A DNA stretch of 64,000 nt from Clostridium hydrogeniformans DSM 21757 (lineage in GTDB: Bacteria; Bacillota; Clostridia; Clostridiales; Clostridiaceae), in assembly GCF_000686705.1 (NCBI RefSeq), contig NZ_JMLJ01000003.1, positions 124,001-188,000 on the forward strand. The letters are read 5' to 3'. This document shows positions 9,988-18,282 of the stretch, piece after piece (position 1 is the first letter of the stretch; each line of letters starts with the position of its first letter). The position numbers were made by a program, and so were the translations under genes. The notes beneath the pieces were generated by a model, which saw only the letters and a program-made list of their open reading frames with translations, made no database searches and was not told where the DNA came from.

Positions 9988-11160
9988 TTATATAATTTTT
10001 TTAATATACTCCATTACTGGATCTCTATTATTAATAAAATCTTCTATAGTTTCTTCTATCATTATATCTGGAAGCAAGGTCTTAACCTGATCATCATCTA
10101 TTAACTTGTAGAACTTTGTGGAATAACTTACACTAAAGCCACTGCTTGGAAGATTAAATCTCTTTATTTCTCCATAACAATTAGGCTTCCCTCCCGTGGC
10201 TTCTCCTATAATTAAAGCCTTTGTGTTATTCTTTAATTCATAGACATTTAAAAGTGCTGATGAAAAAGTCTTTCTCCCTATTATTATAAAAAGATTATGT
10301 TTCTTGTTTAATTTGGATTTATGTTTTACATATTCTATAAAAGGATCAAAAAGGGTTGAATCTCCCCCTAGGTTATCCCTAAAATCTATTATAAGTCTTT
10401 CTATATAATTATTCTCTATAAATTCTATGGTATCCCTTATAAACTCTGCAACAGATAACCCTTCCATTTCCCTACAAGAGTTATATTTTAAATACAAGGT
10501 TTTATTACTTTTAATGTATTCCCTCCAATAAAGCTTATCTTTATTTCTTCTACAAAGTGGAACTTCCACAGAGCTTATCTCTTTTCTCTCCTTAATAGCT
10601 TGTTTTAACTCTTCTCTATCTAAAGCTTTTATAGTTTTAGTCTTAATATTTCCTTCTAGATCCTCTAAAGTCATAGTTACTTCATTGATATTATCTATTA
10701 AAAGAGCTCCATATAAGACTTCCGTGGCCTTTAGATATTGAACCACATTGTGTTTAAAAAAACTTTCATTTTCATAGGATATAATTTCTTTTAAAGTTTC
10801 TAAAACTTCTTCTATTCTCATATCACTTATCTTTAAGACCTTATGATTTTTTATATTATTACCATATAAATCTTCTGTAATATATACTCCATCCTTAAAA
10901 TAATAAAATTCTACTGGAATAAAGTATTTAACTGGAAAAGCTATAGCAGTATGGGCATCCCCAATGCTAGCTACAATTCTACTTAATTCAACCTTCATAT
11001 CATTAAAGTCTAAATTATTAATTTCTTCCTTCAAATTATTTACATATGTTAAAAATTCTTTTTTCTTTATATTACAAAATAAATTACAATGTTTTTCTAT
11101 TAAATTATCCCTAAGGAAATCTATGTCCTCAATCCACTTGCATTCCCATGTATCTTTCAT
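9988..11160 (-). CDS. S41-family (tail-specific) protease-like protein, no signal peptide
   Basis: A protein of about 390 residues with the C-terminal protease (TSPc/S41) core: LIIDFRDNLGGDS, then IIGRKTFSSALLN with the likely catalytic Ser, then GEATGGKPNCYGE. The N-terminal half resembles the tricorn/CtpA-like helper domain (SIGDAHTAIAF). No signal peptide or membrane helix is present, so it appears cytoplasmic, unlike its membrane-anchored paralog at 34240. ATG at 11160 is preferred because GGAG lies six bases upstream; another ATG lies at 11172. It starts 14 bases after the EamA transporter stop, so the two are probably cotranscribed. Substrates are unknown. Confidence 0.8.
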   Translation of the reverse strand: MKDTWECKWIEDIDFLRDNLIEKHCNLFCNIKKKEFLTYVNNLKEEINNLDFNDMKVELSRIVASIGDAHTAIAFPVKYFIPVEFYYFKDGVYITEDLYGNNIKNHKVLKISDMRIEEVLETLKEIISYENESFFKHNVVQYLKATEVLYGALLIDNINEVTMTLEDLEGNIKTKTIKALDREELKQAIKERKEISSVEVPLCRRNKDKLYWREYIKSNKTLYLKYNSCREMEGLSVAEFIRDTIEFIENNYIERLIIDFRDNLGGDSTLFDPFIEYVKHKSKLNKKHNLFIIIGRKTFSSALLNVYELKNNTKALIIGEATGGKPNCYGEIKRFNLPSSGFSVSYSTKFYKLIDDDQVKTLLPDIMIEETIEDFINNRDPVMEYIKKII

Positions 11161-11174
11161 TATTTTCTCCATTT

Positions 11175-12023
11175 CTAATTTTTTAAAGTTGAATAAATTG
11201 ATGTTGCTAATATAATACTCCCACCCAAAAGAACTTGAGGGTGTGGCATTTCTTTCAATATAATAGTTGCAAATAAAACTCCATAAACTGGTTCTAGACT
11301 ACATATTATACTGGCAACTTGAGTTTTTACTCCTTTTAATCCATTTATAAATAAGGAATGAGCTAAGGCTGTAAAAAATAATCCTAATATTATAATAAAA
11401 ATTATGTCCCCAGTAGAAAATACTGGCTTATATATAAAAGCAAAAGGAAGTAGTACAATAGTGGCTACAAATTGCTCATAAAAGGATATAATAAGTGATG
11501 AATACTCTCCTACAAACTTTCTATTCATAATTGAAAGAACTGCATAGGTTAAGGCTGATATTATCCCATATAAAGCTCCCTCAGTTACATTACTACTTAA
11601 GCTAAAATCAGGCAGTATTAAAAATACCCCAATTATTGTAATAGAGGCAACTACTATATCCTTTCCCTTAATCCTTTCCTTGAAAAATAAGGGTTCTAAA
11701 AATGTTACAAATACAGCAAAGGTTGAAAAAGTAAAAAGTCCTATAGCAACAGTTGAAACCTGTATTGCTTTAAAAAATGTAAACCAATGGATAGCTAAAA
11801 TTATTCCCATAATTGAAACATAAAAATAATGATTCCTATGGTTTAATTTTATATTTTTCTTAAAAATAAGAATCCCTATAAATAAAAATATGCTAGAGAA
11901 GAAAACTCTTCCAAGTACTATAATTATTGAACTTTGATTAATAAGTTTCCCAAATACTCCTGAAAGCCCAAATAAAAGTACAGCTAAATGTATCTCAACT
12001 AAACTTTTTTTATTACTTTCCAT
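11175..12023 (-). CDS. EamA/DMT-family transporter
   Basis: A 282-residue protein with ten predicted transmembrane helices made of two EamA repeats (about 8-135 and 148-280). Marker stretches include the N-terminal HLAVLLFGLSGVFGKL and the C-terminal SIICSLEPVYGVLFATIILKE. The family exports metabolites or amino acids and cannot be assigned to a substrate from sequence. The start ATG follows GGGGGAGG. It heads a likely two-gene unit with the S41-like protease. A second EamA protein is encoded at 37396 on the opposite strand; the two are only distantly alike. Confidence 0.87.
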   Translation of the reverse strand: MESNKKSLVEIHLAVLLFGLSGVFGKLINQSSIIIVLGRVFFSSIFLFIGILIFKKNIKLNHRNHYFYVSIMGIILAIHWFTFFKAIQVSTVAIGLFTFSTFAVFVTFLEPLFFKERIKGKDIVVASITIIGVFLILPDFSLSSNVTEGALYGIISALTYAVLSIMNRKFVGEYSSLIISFYEQFVATIVLLPFAFIYKPVFSTGDIIFIIILGLFFTALAHSLFINGLKGVKTQVASIICSLEPVYGVLFATIILKEMPHPQVLLGGSIILATSIYSTLKN

Positions 12024-12206
12024 ATATACCTCCCCCTTTTGATGTAGTCTATAGAATTTTATTTAATTATTTGAGATAAACTATTAGTAGTTAATAATAT
12101 TAACTGTTGGTATTTTATAGTTTATAGTTTATTATTATACTATGAATTAAAATATAAATCTTTTATTTTAAATTATTAATAGCAATTGGAGAGGATGATA
12201 ACTTTA

Positions 12207-12755
12207 ATGAATAAAATAAATTTCAAGAAAACTACTGCTTTAAAGCCTATGATGAAAAAAGTTTCTAATGCAACTATTACAGACCATAGTACCACTGGTA
12301 CCTATGAAGGTGAAAGATTAAATGGCAAAAAACACGGTAAAGGAATATTCACCTATGCAAATGGTACCATATATAGAGGAGAATTTAAGGATAATTTAAT
12401 GGATGGTTATGGTGAGATGATATGGCCTGATGGTGAAAAATACATAGGTTATTGGGTTCGTGATTATAGAACTGGTGATGGAGTATATATTTGGAGTGAT
12501 GGAGAAAAATATGAAGGTCAATGGAAAAATGACCTAAAGCATGGCTTTGGTACATATACATTTTCTAATGGAGATATCTACTGTGGTCAATGGGTAAATG
12601 ACTTACGTGAAGGATATGGTACTGAAATTTATCCTAATGGAAATAGATATACTGGTCAGTGGGAAAATGATGTTAGACATGGTGACGGAATATATATTTC
12701 TAAAGATGAAGAGCCTTTTATAGGAAAATATGAGAATGATGATAGAATTAAATAA
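12207..12755 (+). CDS. MORN-repeat protein
   Basis: A protein of about 182 residues built from six full MORN repeats plus a partial seventh, at a 23-residue period from about residue 32 to the C-terminus. Each repeat follows the pattern Y-x-G-x-W/F-x5-G-x-G, as in KYEGQWKNDLKHGFGTY and RYTGQWENDVRHGDGIY. MORN repeats form extended beta-hairpin sheets that bind proteins or lipids; the role here is unknown. The N-terminal 30 residues are basic and lack a signal peptide. GGAGAGG at 12188-12194 is 12 bases from the ATG at 12207. TTG at 12186 or ATG at 12195 are other possible starts. It is a single plus-strand gene followed by several stem-loops. Confidence 0.85.
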   Translation: MNKINFKKTTALKPMMKKVSNATITDHSTTGTYEGERLNGKKHGKGIFTYANGTIYRGEFKDNLMDGYGEMIWPDGEKYIGYWVRDYRTGDGVYIWSDGEKYEGQWKNDLKHGFGTYTFSNGDIYCGQWVNDLREGYGTEIYPNGNRYTGQWENDVRHGDGIYISKDEEPFIGKYENDDRIK

Positions 12756-12830
12756 TAGGTCTTTATTGTAATTTCTATTTACATAAAGTAAAAACATAAT
12801 AAGAATTATTTAAACTAATACTTCTGTAGG

Positions 12831-12965
12831 TTAGTAAAAAATTTGATCATTAAAGCTTCTAAATTTTTTACTAAAGACCATTTAGATACCGTGGTTTATT
12901 ATCACATTAGAGCTTGTTACAAGTAATGTGCTGTTGATAAGTTATTATCTTTAATAACTTATTTT
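12831..12965 (+). other. Cluster of three stem-loops, possible structured RNA or long 3' UTR
   Basis: Most of the 355-bp gap after the MORN gene is taken up by structure. It contains a perfect 14-bp stem (TTAGTAAAAAATTT at 12831-12844 with AAATTTTTTACTAA at 12861-12874), a nested hairpin (CACATTA...TAATGTG, 12903-12930, enclosing CTTG-TTA-CAAG), and an 11-bp stem with a four-base loop (12937-12962) followed by TTTT. No open frame of note is present. I do not recognise a known RNA family. Confidence 0.35.
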
Positions 12966-12990
12966 AATAATTCTTTCTTTAACATAATAA

Positions 12991-13062
12991 AAGTCTGTGC
13001 AAACCAAAATTTAGATATATTTTCATAACATATCAAAATTCTGGTTTACACAGATTTTTTTA
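12991..13062. terminator. Long imperfect hairpin with T-tract
   Basis: Left arm 12991-13018 (starting AAGTCTGTGCAAACC) pairs with right arm 13030-13056 (ending GGTTTACACAG) over about 28 bases with four mismatches. ATTTTTTT follows on the plus strand. It lies between the MORN gene and the facing amidase pseudogene and can serve both. Confidence 0.65.
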
Positions 13063-13110
13063 CACACTCAATAATACTACTACCCTATATTTATTTTTAG
13101 AAACTTCACT

Positions 13111-13877
13111 TTATTTTTTATAGGAGGCTTTATAATTTAATATACCTTTTTCTATAGCTTCCGCACATTTATCTTGCCCACTTTCTGATGTTATAAATTC
13201 AGCATCAGAAGAATTAGATAAAAAGCCTAGTTCAACTAATGTGGATGTGGAATTATTAAGTTTAAATACAGCTAAAGAACCCTCAGTTTCATATTTTATT
13301 CCTCTATCTGTAGTGTAATTATAATTAGCTAGCTCCTTTTGTATGTTTCTAGCAAGCTTTTCTCCCTCAGTATTAGGAGCTCTACACCAGGCTTCTACAC
13401 CTTTATAAGAGGTATTAGTGTTACTATTAGCATGTATTGAAACAAATAGGTCTGCTTTTGCTTCATTTGAAATTTTAACTCTTTCTTTAAGGTCTGCTTT
13501 TGTATTAGAAGGCCAGGAAACTGTGTCATTTTTTCTTGTATACACTACTTTAATATTATCTTTTTCTAATAATCTCCCAACTTTAAGGGCAATTTTTAAA
13601 GTTACATCTTTTTCAAAAACACCCGCGGAACTTATAGTCCTGGATCTATGGCTACTGTAAATTTTACATTGTTATTTGCAAAACTTTTGTTGTTGTCATC
13701 ATACTTTAATTTTATATTATTTTCCTCTGTAGCTTTAACGTTATTATTAGTTATACTTTCATTCCCAATGGACCTAACTATAAAAATTAATGAAAATATA
13801 GAAACTAAAAATAAAATTAACCTCAAGCTTATTCTTATTAAATGCTTTTTTCTTTTTCGCTTATATTTAGGATTCAT
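13111..13877 (-). pseudogene. N-acetylmuramoyl-L-alanine amidase (Amidase_3), disrupted
   Basis: Two fragments in different frames make one gene. The first (13877-13632) has a basic N-terminus, a membrane anchor (about 12-35), a short linker and FTVAIDPG, then runs into a stop. The second picks up with SSAGVFEKDVTLKIALKVG and includes ADLFVSIHAN and STLVELGFLSN, the later parts of the Amidase_3 domain with metal and catalytic residues. The break falls exactly where DPGHGG should be: the metal-binding His and a few residues are missing and the frame shifts. The enzyme would cleave the amide bond in peptidoglycan; this copy should be inactive. A sequencing error cannot explain the missing motif as simply as a small deletion. 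Confidence 0.85.
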
Positions 13878-13958
13878 CCTCTACATACTCTCCTTCGGTT
13901 TTATTTATCAATCCTTATCATATGTTTTATTGGATTACATAATAAATTATAGGATGTA

Positions 13959-13998
13959 TATATATGATAAATTCTTGTAAGTTGTAACGAGGTTGTAA
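13959..13998 (-). promoter_or_regulatory. Promoter with 11-bp tandem operator, site 3
   Basis: On the plus strand GTTGTAA occurs at 13981 and 13992, an 11-bp period, with another TTGTAA at 13975. On the minus strand the second half-site serves as -35 (TTACAA, 13987-13982), followed by a 17-bp spacer and TATATA (13964-13959). It would drive the amidase pseudogene starting at 13877. The layout is the same as at 19686-19725 and 22736-22775. Confidence 0.6.
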
Positions 13999-14020
13999 AT
14001 TTTTTTTCCTATCTAGGTAA

Positions 14021-14134
14021 TTACTTAGTTCTAGATAAGTGCTTACTTTTAACAAAATAAAATTTTGTATATAAAAATATAGATATCAGTGGAGGCATAT
14101 ATAGAACGGATGCTACAAAATCAATTCCTCCATC
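14021..14134 (-). pseudogene. C-terminal remnant of a MalG-type ABC permease
   Basis: Thirty-seven codons plus a stop, with an in-frame stop just upstream. They read FVASVLYMPPLISIFLYTKF then YFVKSKHLSRTK, clearly matching the tail of the intact permease at 15476 (AASILYTVPLVGIFLYAKSY then LVRSEHLSGIK). The DNA similarity continues past the stop (ATCTAGGTAA here, ATCTAAATAA there). So this is the end of a duplicated permease, or of a second permease from a related system. The rest of the 13878-14181 gap holds the promoter of the amidase pseudogene. Confidence 0.8.
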
Positions 14135-14181
14135 TTACTTACTATTAAAGGTAATTTATATATTCATGTGAACTTTATTCA

Positions 14182-15300
14182 TCAATCTTCATTAATGATT
14201 TTCTGAGTTTCTTTATTAAATAATTTCATATTATGAAATTGGAACTGAAGGGTCACTGTATGAAAACTTTTCATATCAATATTTGCATCCACTCTTGCTA
14301 TAGCCGAATGAGATGCTATTTTTACATGAAGATATAGCTCTGCACCTGTAAGCTCAGTAACTTCAACCTCTGACTTTATTATATTACAGCTACTTGATGG
14401 CTCATCTATATTTACATAATGGAGATGCTCTGGTCTAATACCAAGTACTATATTTTTATTTAAATAATTTTTATTTCTAAGAGTTTCCTGTTGTTTTTCA
14501 GATAGATTTAATATAGTTCCATCCTCCATAGACAGCACTATTTTCTTATCCTTTTCTATTACCACTACCTCAATAAAATTTATCTGTGGACTGCCTATGA
14601 AACCTGCAACAAACATATTTTCAGGATAATCATATATATTCTTTGGTGTATCTACCTGTTGAATTATACCATCCTTCATAACAACAATTCTTGTTCCCAT
14701 AGTCATTGCCTCTGTCTGGTCATGAGTAACATAAACAAATGTAGTTTTAAGTTTTTGGTGAAGCTTAGTAATTTCTGATCTCATTTGAGTTCTAAGCTTT
14801 GCATCTAAATTTGATAACGGTTCGTCCATTAAAAATACCTTTGATTCTCTAACCATAGCACGTCCTAATGCAACTCTTTGTCTTTGTCCTCCTGATAATT
14901 CCTTTGGTTTTCTATCAAGCAATTGGATAATATCAAGTATTTCCGCTACTTCTCTAACCTTCTTATAAATTTGATCTTTCGCTAACTTCTTAATTTTTAA
15001 ACTAAAAGCTATATTTTCATAAACTGTCATATGTGGATATAATGCATAGCTTTGAAATACCATTGCTATATTCCTATCTTTTGGAGAAACATCATTCATA
15101 AGCTTACCGCCTATGTATATCTCTCCTGATGTAATCTCCTCTAACCCAGCAATCATTCTTAAAGTTGTTGATTTTCCACATCCTGAGGGTCCAACCAAGA
15201 CAATAAATTCTTGATCCTGAATTTTCAAGTTAAAATCTGTTACAACATTTACATTTCCTGAATATGTTTTATAGACATTCTTAAGTAATAAATTCTCCAT
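14182..15300 (-). CDS. Sugar ABC transporter ATP-binding protein (UgpC/MsmX type)
   Basis: A 372-residue ATPase of the CUT1 carbohydrate importer class. It has Walker A GPSGCGKSTT (about 37-46), the Q-loop MVFQSYALYPHMTVYENIAF, signature LSGGQRQR, Walker B FLMDEPLSNLDA and the H-loop THDQTEAMTMG. The C-terminal 130 residues form the regulatory OB-like (TOBE) domain with GIRPEHLH. It powers import together with the two permeases and the binding protein upstream. It is separated from the MalG gene by 175 bp that contain a hydrolase-gene remnant. The start ATG follows GTAGGAGG. UgpC/MsmX ATPases often serve several transporters, so it may work beyond this locus. Confidence 0.93.
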   Translation of the reverse strand: MENLLLKNVYKTYSGNVNVVTDFNLKIQDQEFIVLVGPSGCGKSTTLRMIAGLEEITSGEIYIGGKLMNDVSPKDRNIAMVFQSYALYPHMTVYENIAFSLKIKKLAKDQIYKKVREVAEILDIIQLLDRKPKELSGGQRQRVALGRAMVRESKVFLMDEPLSNLDAKLRTQMRSEITKLHQKLKTTFVYVTHDQTEAMTMGTRIVVMKDGIIQQVDTPKNIYDYPENMFVAGFIGSPQINFIEVVVIEKDKKIVLSMEDGTILNLSEKQQETLRNKNYLNKNIVLGIRPEHLHYVNIDEPSSSCNIIKSEVEVTELTGAELYLHVKIASHSAIARVDANIDMKSFHTVTLQFQFHNMKLFNKETQKIINED

Positions 15301-15332
15301 TTGCTAGCCTCCTACAAAATAGTTTATTTAAA

Positions 15333-15458
15333 TTAAAGTTCTTCTGTATTGACCATTTTAAGAATAGTCAGTACAAACCTTGTCTGAGACCATGCTAAAG
15401 GAAGAATCCATGCTGGCTCACCTGTTTCTTTATATATTGGTTCACTAAAAACTCTTAT
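15333..15458 (-). pseudogene. C-terminal remnant of a glycoside-hydrolase-like gene
   Basis: An in-frame tail of about 41 codons ends in TAA at 15333. It reads RVFSEPIYKETGEPAWILPL, then AWSQTRFVLTILKMVNTEEL. The order 'GEPAWILPLAWSQ' resembles the end of GH15-type glucoamylase/glucodextranase-like proteins (usually ...PLAWS-x-A-x-F-I/V-x-L...). No start or body of such a gene is present, and it begins right behind the MalG stop. I infer that an operonic hydrolase gene was lost by deletion. The exact GH family is not certain. Confidence 0.55.
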
Positions 15459-15475
15459 TTTTAGTATCTAAATAA

Positions 15476-16342
15476 TTACTTAATTCCAGATAAATGTTCA
15501 CTTCTAACTAAGTAAGATTTTGCATATAAAAATATGCCTACTAGAGGAACTGTATATAGAATTGATGCTGCAAAGCTGCTTCCTAGCATTTCTTTATTAA
15601 ACTGTGATAGATATAAAGATAATGGTTGTTTAATTTTATCCTCTAAAAAAATCAATGGTTGTTCAATCATATTCCAATAATCAGCAAATAATAAAACAAC
15701 TAATACACCAATGGCTGGACGGATTAATGGAAGAATAACCTTAAAGAATATTGTAAAATGTCCTGCACCATCAATCTTTGCTGCTTCAATATATGAATTA
15801 GGAATATTAATCATAAACTGTCTAATAACAAATACACCTAATGCTTCAAATATTCCTGGAAAAATAATTGAAGATGCAGTATTTAATAACCCTAGATGAT
15901 TGGCTATAATATAGCTTGGTACTACTGTAACCTGAAATGGCATAATCATAGTGAGCAAATATATCATAAATAATATATCTCTTCCTGGAAAATTAATTTT
16001 TGCAAATACATATGCTGCTAGAGATGCAACAACTAACTGTCCCAATACAATAGGGATAACCATAATGATTGAATTTTTAAACATACTTTTGAAGGTATCA
16101 TTTTTTATAACAGAAGTATATTGATCAATTGATACTTTTTCTGGTATCAAAGATAAATTAGCAAAGGTATTTCCTTCATTTTTATTAGGCATAGTCCCCA
16201 TTACTTGATAATTTTCAGCAACTTTTTTTTCTGTCATAAATGAGTCTGTTATAGTAATTAATATAGGAAATAACATAAATGTTGCAACAATTCCAAGGAT
16301 TAATGTAAGTACAAGTTTCTTAACTTTTTTTAATTTATTCAT
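15476..16342 (-). CDS. Carbohydrate ABC transporter permease, MalG type
   Basis: A protein of about 288 residues with six transmembrane helices and the permease signature EAAKIDGAGHFTIFFKVILP, the EAA loop that contacts the ATPase. It belongs to the CUT1 inner-membrane permeases. ATG at 16342 is chosen because AAGGAGGAG lies directly upstream; an upstream ATG at 16384 overlaps the MalF gene by 32 bp. With this start it follows MalF by 10 bp, so the two permeases are translated together. A degenerate copy of its C-terminal 37 codons lies downstream at 14021. The sugar is unknown. Confidence 0.92.
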   Translation of the reverse strand: MNKLKKVKKLVLTLILGIVATFMLFPILITITDSFMTEKKVAENYQVMGTMPNKNEGNTFANLSLIPEKVSIDQYTSVIKNDTFKSMFKNSIIMVIPIVLGQLVVASLAAYVFAKINFPGRDILFMIYLLTMIMPFQVTVVPSYIIANHLGLLNTASSIIFPGIFEALGVFVIRQFMINIPNSYIEAAKIDGAGHFTIFFKVILPLIRPAIGVLVVLLFADYWNMIEQPLIFLEDKIKQPLSLYLSQFNKEMLGSSFAASILYTVPLVGIFLYAKSYLVRSEHLSGIK

Positions 16343-16352
16343 GAGCTCCTCC

Positions 16353-17225
16353 TTATTCCATATATTTTCTAAAACCATGGTCAATGAAGAATAATATTAA
16401 TACTACTAATGAAATAACAATAAACATTAAAGTTGCTGCCACCGTTAATTTTTGCATATCAAGAGATATAAACATATTATTCATATAATGTTGAATCATA
16501 TAAATTGAATCATATGGGTGAGCTCCTGCAATTAAATATGTTTCTCTAAAGATTTTAAAGGCGTTAATTATTGACATTAACACAACTAAAAACATTGTAG
16601 GTGTTAAGTAAACAATTGTAATATTTCTAAATTTAGCAAATTTCCCCGCCCCATCTATATCCGCTGCTTCATAATAAACTCTAGGAATACTTTGTAATCC
16701 TGCTAAAAATAGAATTATATTGTATCCAATGTTTTTCCATATATATATGGAAATCAAAACCCACATTGCCCACTCTGATTTCATCCAATCAACTCTCTCT
16801 ATTCCAAATACACTTATCCATTGATTTATTACACCATTCCAATCAAAAAATATTTGCCACACTATAATAATAGAAGATACAGTAACACCTAATGGTAGTA
16901 TAAATGCACCTCTTAATATATTTCTAAAATACAAAGTTTTGTTTAAAGACATTGCTATCATTAATGAAATCATGATAATAAGAGGAATTCCAATAGCCAT
17001 AAATATAAAAGTATTACTGGATGCCTTAACAAATGAACTATTACTTAATAACTCTTTATAGTTTTTTAATGCCACAAATGAACCATTAACAGCATTATCA
17101 ATAAAAGAATAATATACTCCAATAATAAAAGGTATAATATAAAATATAGAAAATCCAATGAAACTTGGTGCGATAAAAAGTGCAACTGCAGTTTTCTCTT
17201 TGCTTATCCATTTACTCAATTTCAT
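16353..17225 (-). CDS. Carbohydrate ABC transporter permease, MalF type
   Basis: A 290-residue membrane protein with six helices. The first follows the basic N-terminus (KTAVALFIAPSFIGFSIFYI). The EAA loop reads YYEAADIDGAGKFAKFRNIT (about 185-204). It forms the heterodimeric permease with the MalG-type protein next to it. The start ATG follows AAAAGGAG. The gene sits after the binding protein and a lipoprotein of unknown role, in the normal order of a CUT1 operon with one inserted gene. Confidence 0.92.
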   Translation of the reverse strand: MKLSKWISKEKTAVALFIAPSFIGFSIFYIIPFIIGVYYSFIDNAVNGSFVALKNYKELLSNSSFVKASSNTFIFMAIGIPLIIMISLMIAMSLNKTLYFRNILRGAFILPLGVTVSSIIIVWQIFFDWNGVINQWISVFGIERVDWMKSEWAMWVLISIYIWKNIGYNIILFLAGLQSIPRVYYEAADIDGAGKFAKFRNITIVYLTPTMFLVVLMSIINAFKIFRETYLIAGAHPYDSIYMIQHYMNNMFISLDMQKLTVAATLMFIVISLVVLILFFIDHGFRKYME

Positions 17226-17337
17226 AAAAACTCCTTTTAAAGTTCAGGTTAAATTCCTGTATTAATTAAAAAGCTCACATATAGTATCTTTTAAGACCTG
17301 GCTCTTGTGAATTTTGATTTATTTATTCACTATACTT

Positions 17338-18246
17338 CTATTTAGAAAATTTAGAGCTTACATCATTCTGAACTGTGCTGGTAATTAAATATTCAAATGA
17401 GAATATAATATCTCCTGGTTTACCTTCAAAAAGTAGCTGATATATATCTTTTTCTTCAAAGGTAGGCTTAATAAATAATGTGCCAAAGTAACATTTAACC
17501 CTATAATACTCTCTATCTAATTTTGTTTCCCCCTTTGGATTTGGTCTTGATATTACTTTTTCTTCTTCAGCTCTTTTTTTCTCATCTACTCTCATATATT
17601 TAAATTCAGGTTCCAAAACTTCCCTAGCAAAATCCAATACATCTTTGTCCGTAATATTTTCGCCTTCCCTAACTTTCTTCTGTAATTTATCCTTAACCTC
17701 TGTTTTAATACCCTTTCTTAAGTTCATAGATTTTTGCTTTAAACTTAATCTTTCTTCTTGCCTGCTTAGCATAATATTTTCTATCTCTTTACTACTCATA
17801 TTTCTGCCATCATTTATACCACGAAATACAATATCTTTATTGTTCTTATTTACTAATATATAAGCTGGCAACATATCTATTGATACTTCATAATAATCCT
17901 TTTTATATTTATCCTTTGAATTTGGGTTAGGTTTTGATAATATAACTGTATTTAGTGGATTATAATAGTAAGCCTTCTCTTTTTCAGCAAGCTCCCTTAA
18001 TTTAGGAATGGAGTTTTTAGCTCTATCTACTATTTCCTGCTCTTCTTTTGAAAAGCTGTTTTTTTCATAATAATCTAATGTTTGTGTATTTGTTTCTCCA
18101 TGGGTTTTCACATTTGTTTGTGAACTTTCAGCTGAAGTATTCTGAGGATTTTTAATTACTCCTGTTTCCGAAGTACTAGCACATCCTACCGTATTCATGG
18201 CTAAAGCCGCTGTAATTAATATAATTAATATTTTGTTTCTTTTCAT
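17338..18246 (-). CDS. Lipoprotein of unknown function with an internal repeat
   Basis: A 302-residue predicted lipoprotein. The signal peptide ends in the lipobox NTVGC (Cys22), followed by a Ser/Thr/Asn-rich linker to about residue 55. Two related segments are visible: one with ILSKPNPNSKDKYKKDYYEV and one with VISRPNPKGETKLDREYYRV. This suggests a duplicated domain with a PNP...YY-x-V core. I do not recognise a named family. It lies 36 bp behind the solute-binding protein gene and 112 bp before MalF, so it is part of the importer operon and may be an accessory or sensing lipoprotein on the outer face of the membrane. Confidence 0.75.
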   Translation of the reverse strand: MKRNKILIILITAALAMNTVGCASTSETGVIKNPQNTSAESSQTNVKTHGETNTQTLDYYEKNSFSKEEQEIVDRAKNSIPKLRELAEKEKAYYYNPLNTVILSKPNPNSKDKYKKDYYEVSIDMLPAYILVNKNNKDIVFRGINDGRNMSSKEIENIMLSRQEERLSLKQKSMNLRKGIKTEVKDKLQKKVREGENITDKDVLDFAREVLEPEFKYMRVDEKKRAEEEKVISRPNPKGETKLDREYYRVKCYFGTLFIKPTFEEKDIYQLLFEGKPGDIIFSFEYLITSTVQNDVSSKFSK

Positions 18247-18282
18247 TTTTTCTTTCCTCCCTATACTTTAAATTTTTTAGTA

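Noticed and set aside
13648-13980. Plus-strand open frame of 110 codons opposite the amidase start region
   Set aside because: It is the complement of the amidase leader and its promoter, has no ribosome site and reads as hydrophobic low-complexity sequence.
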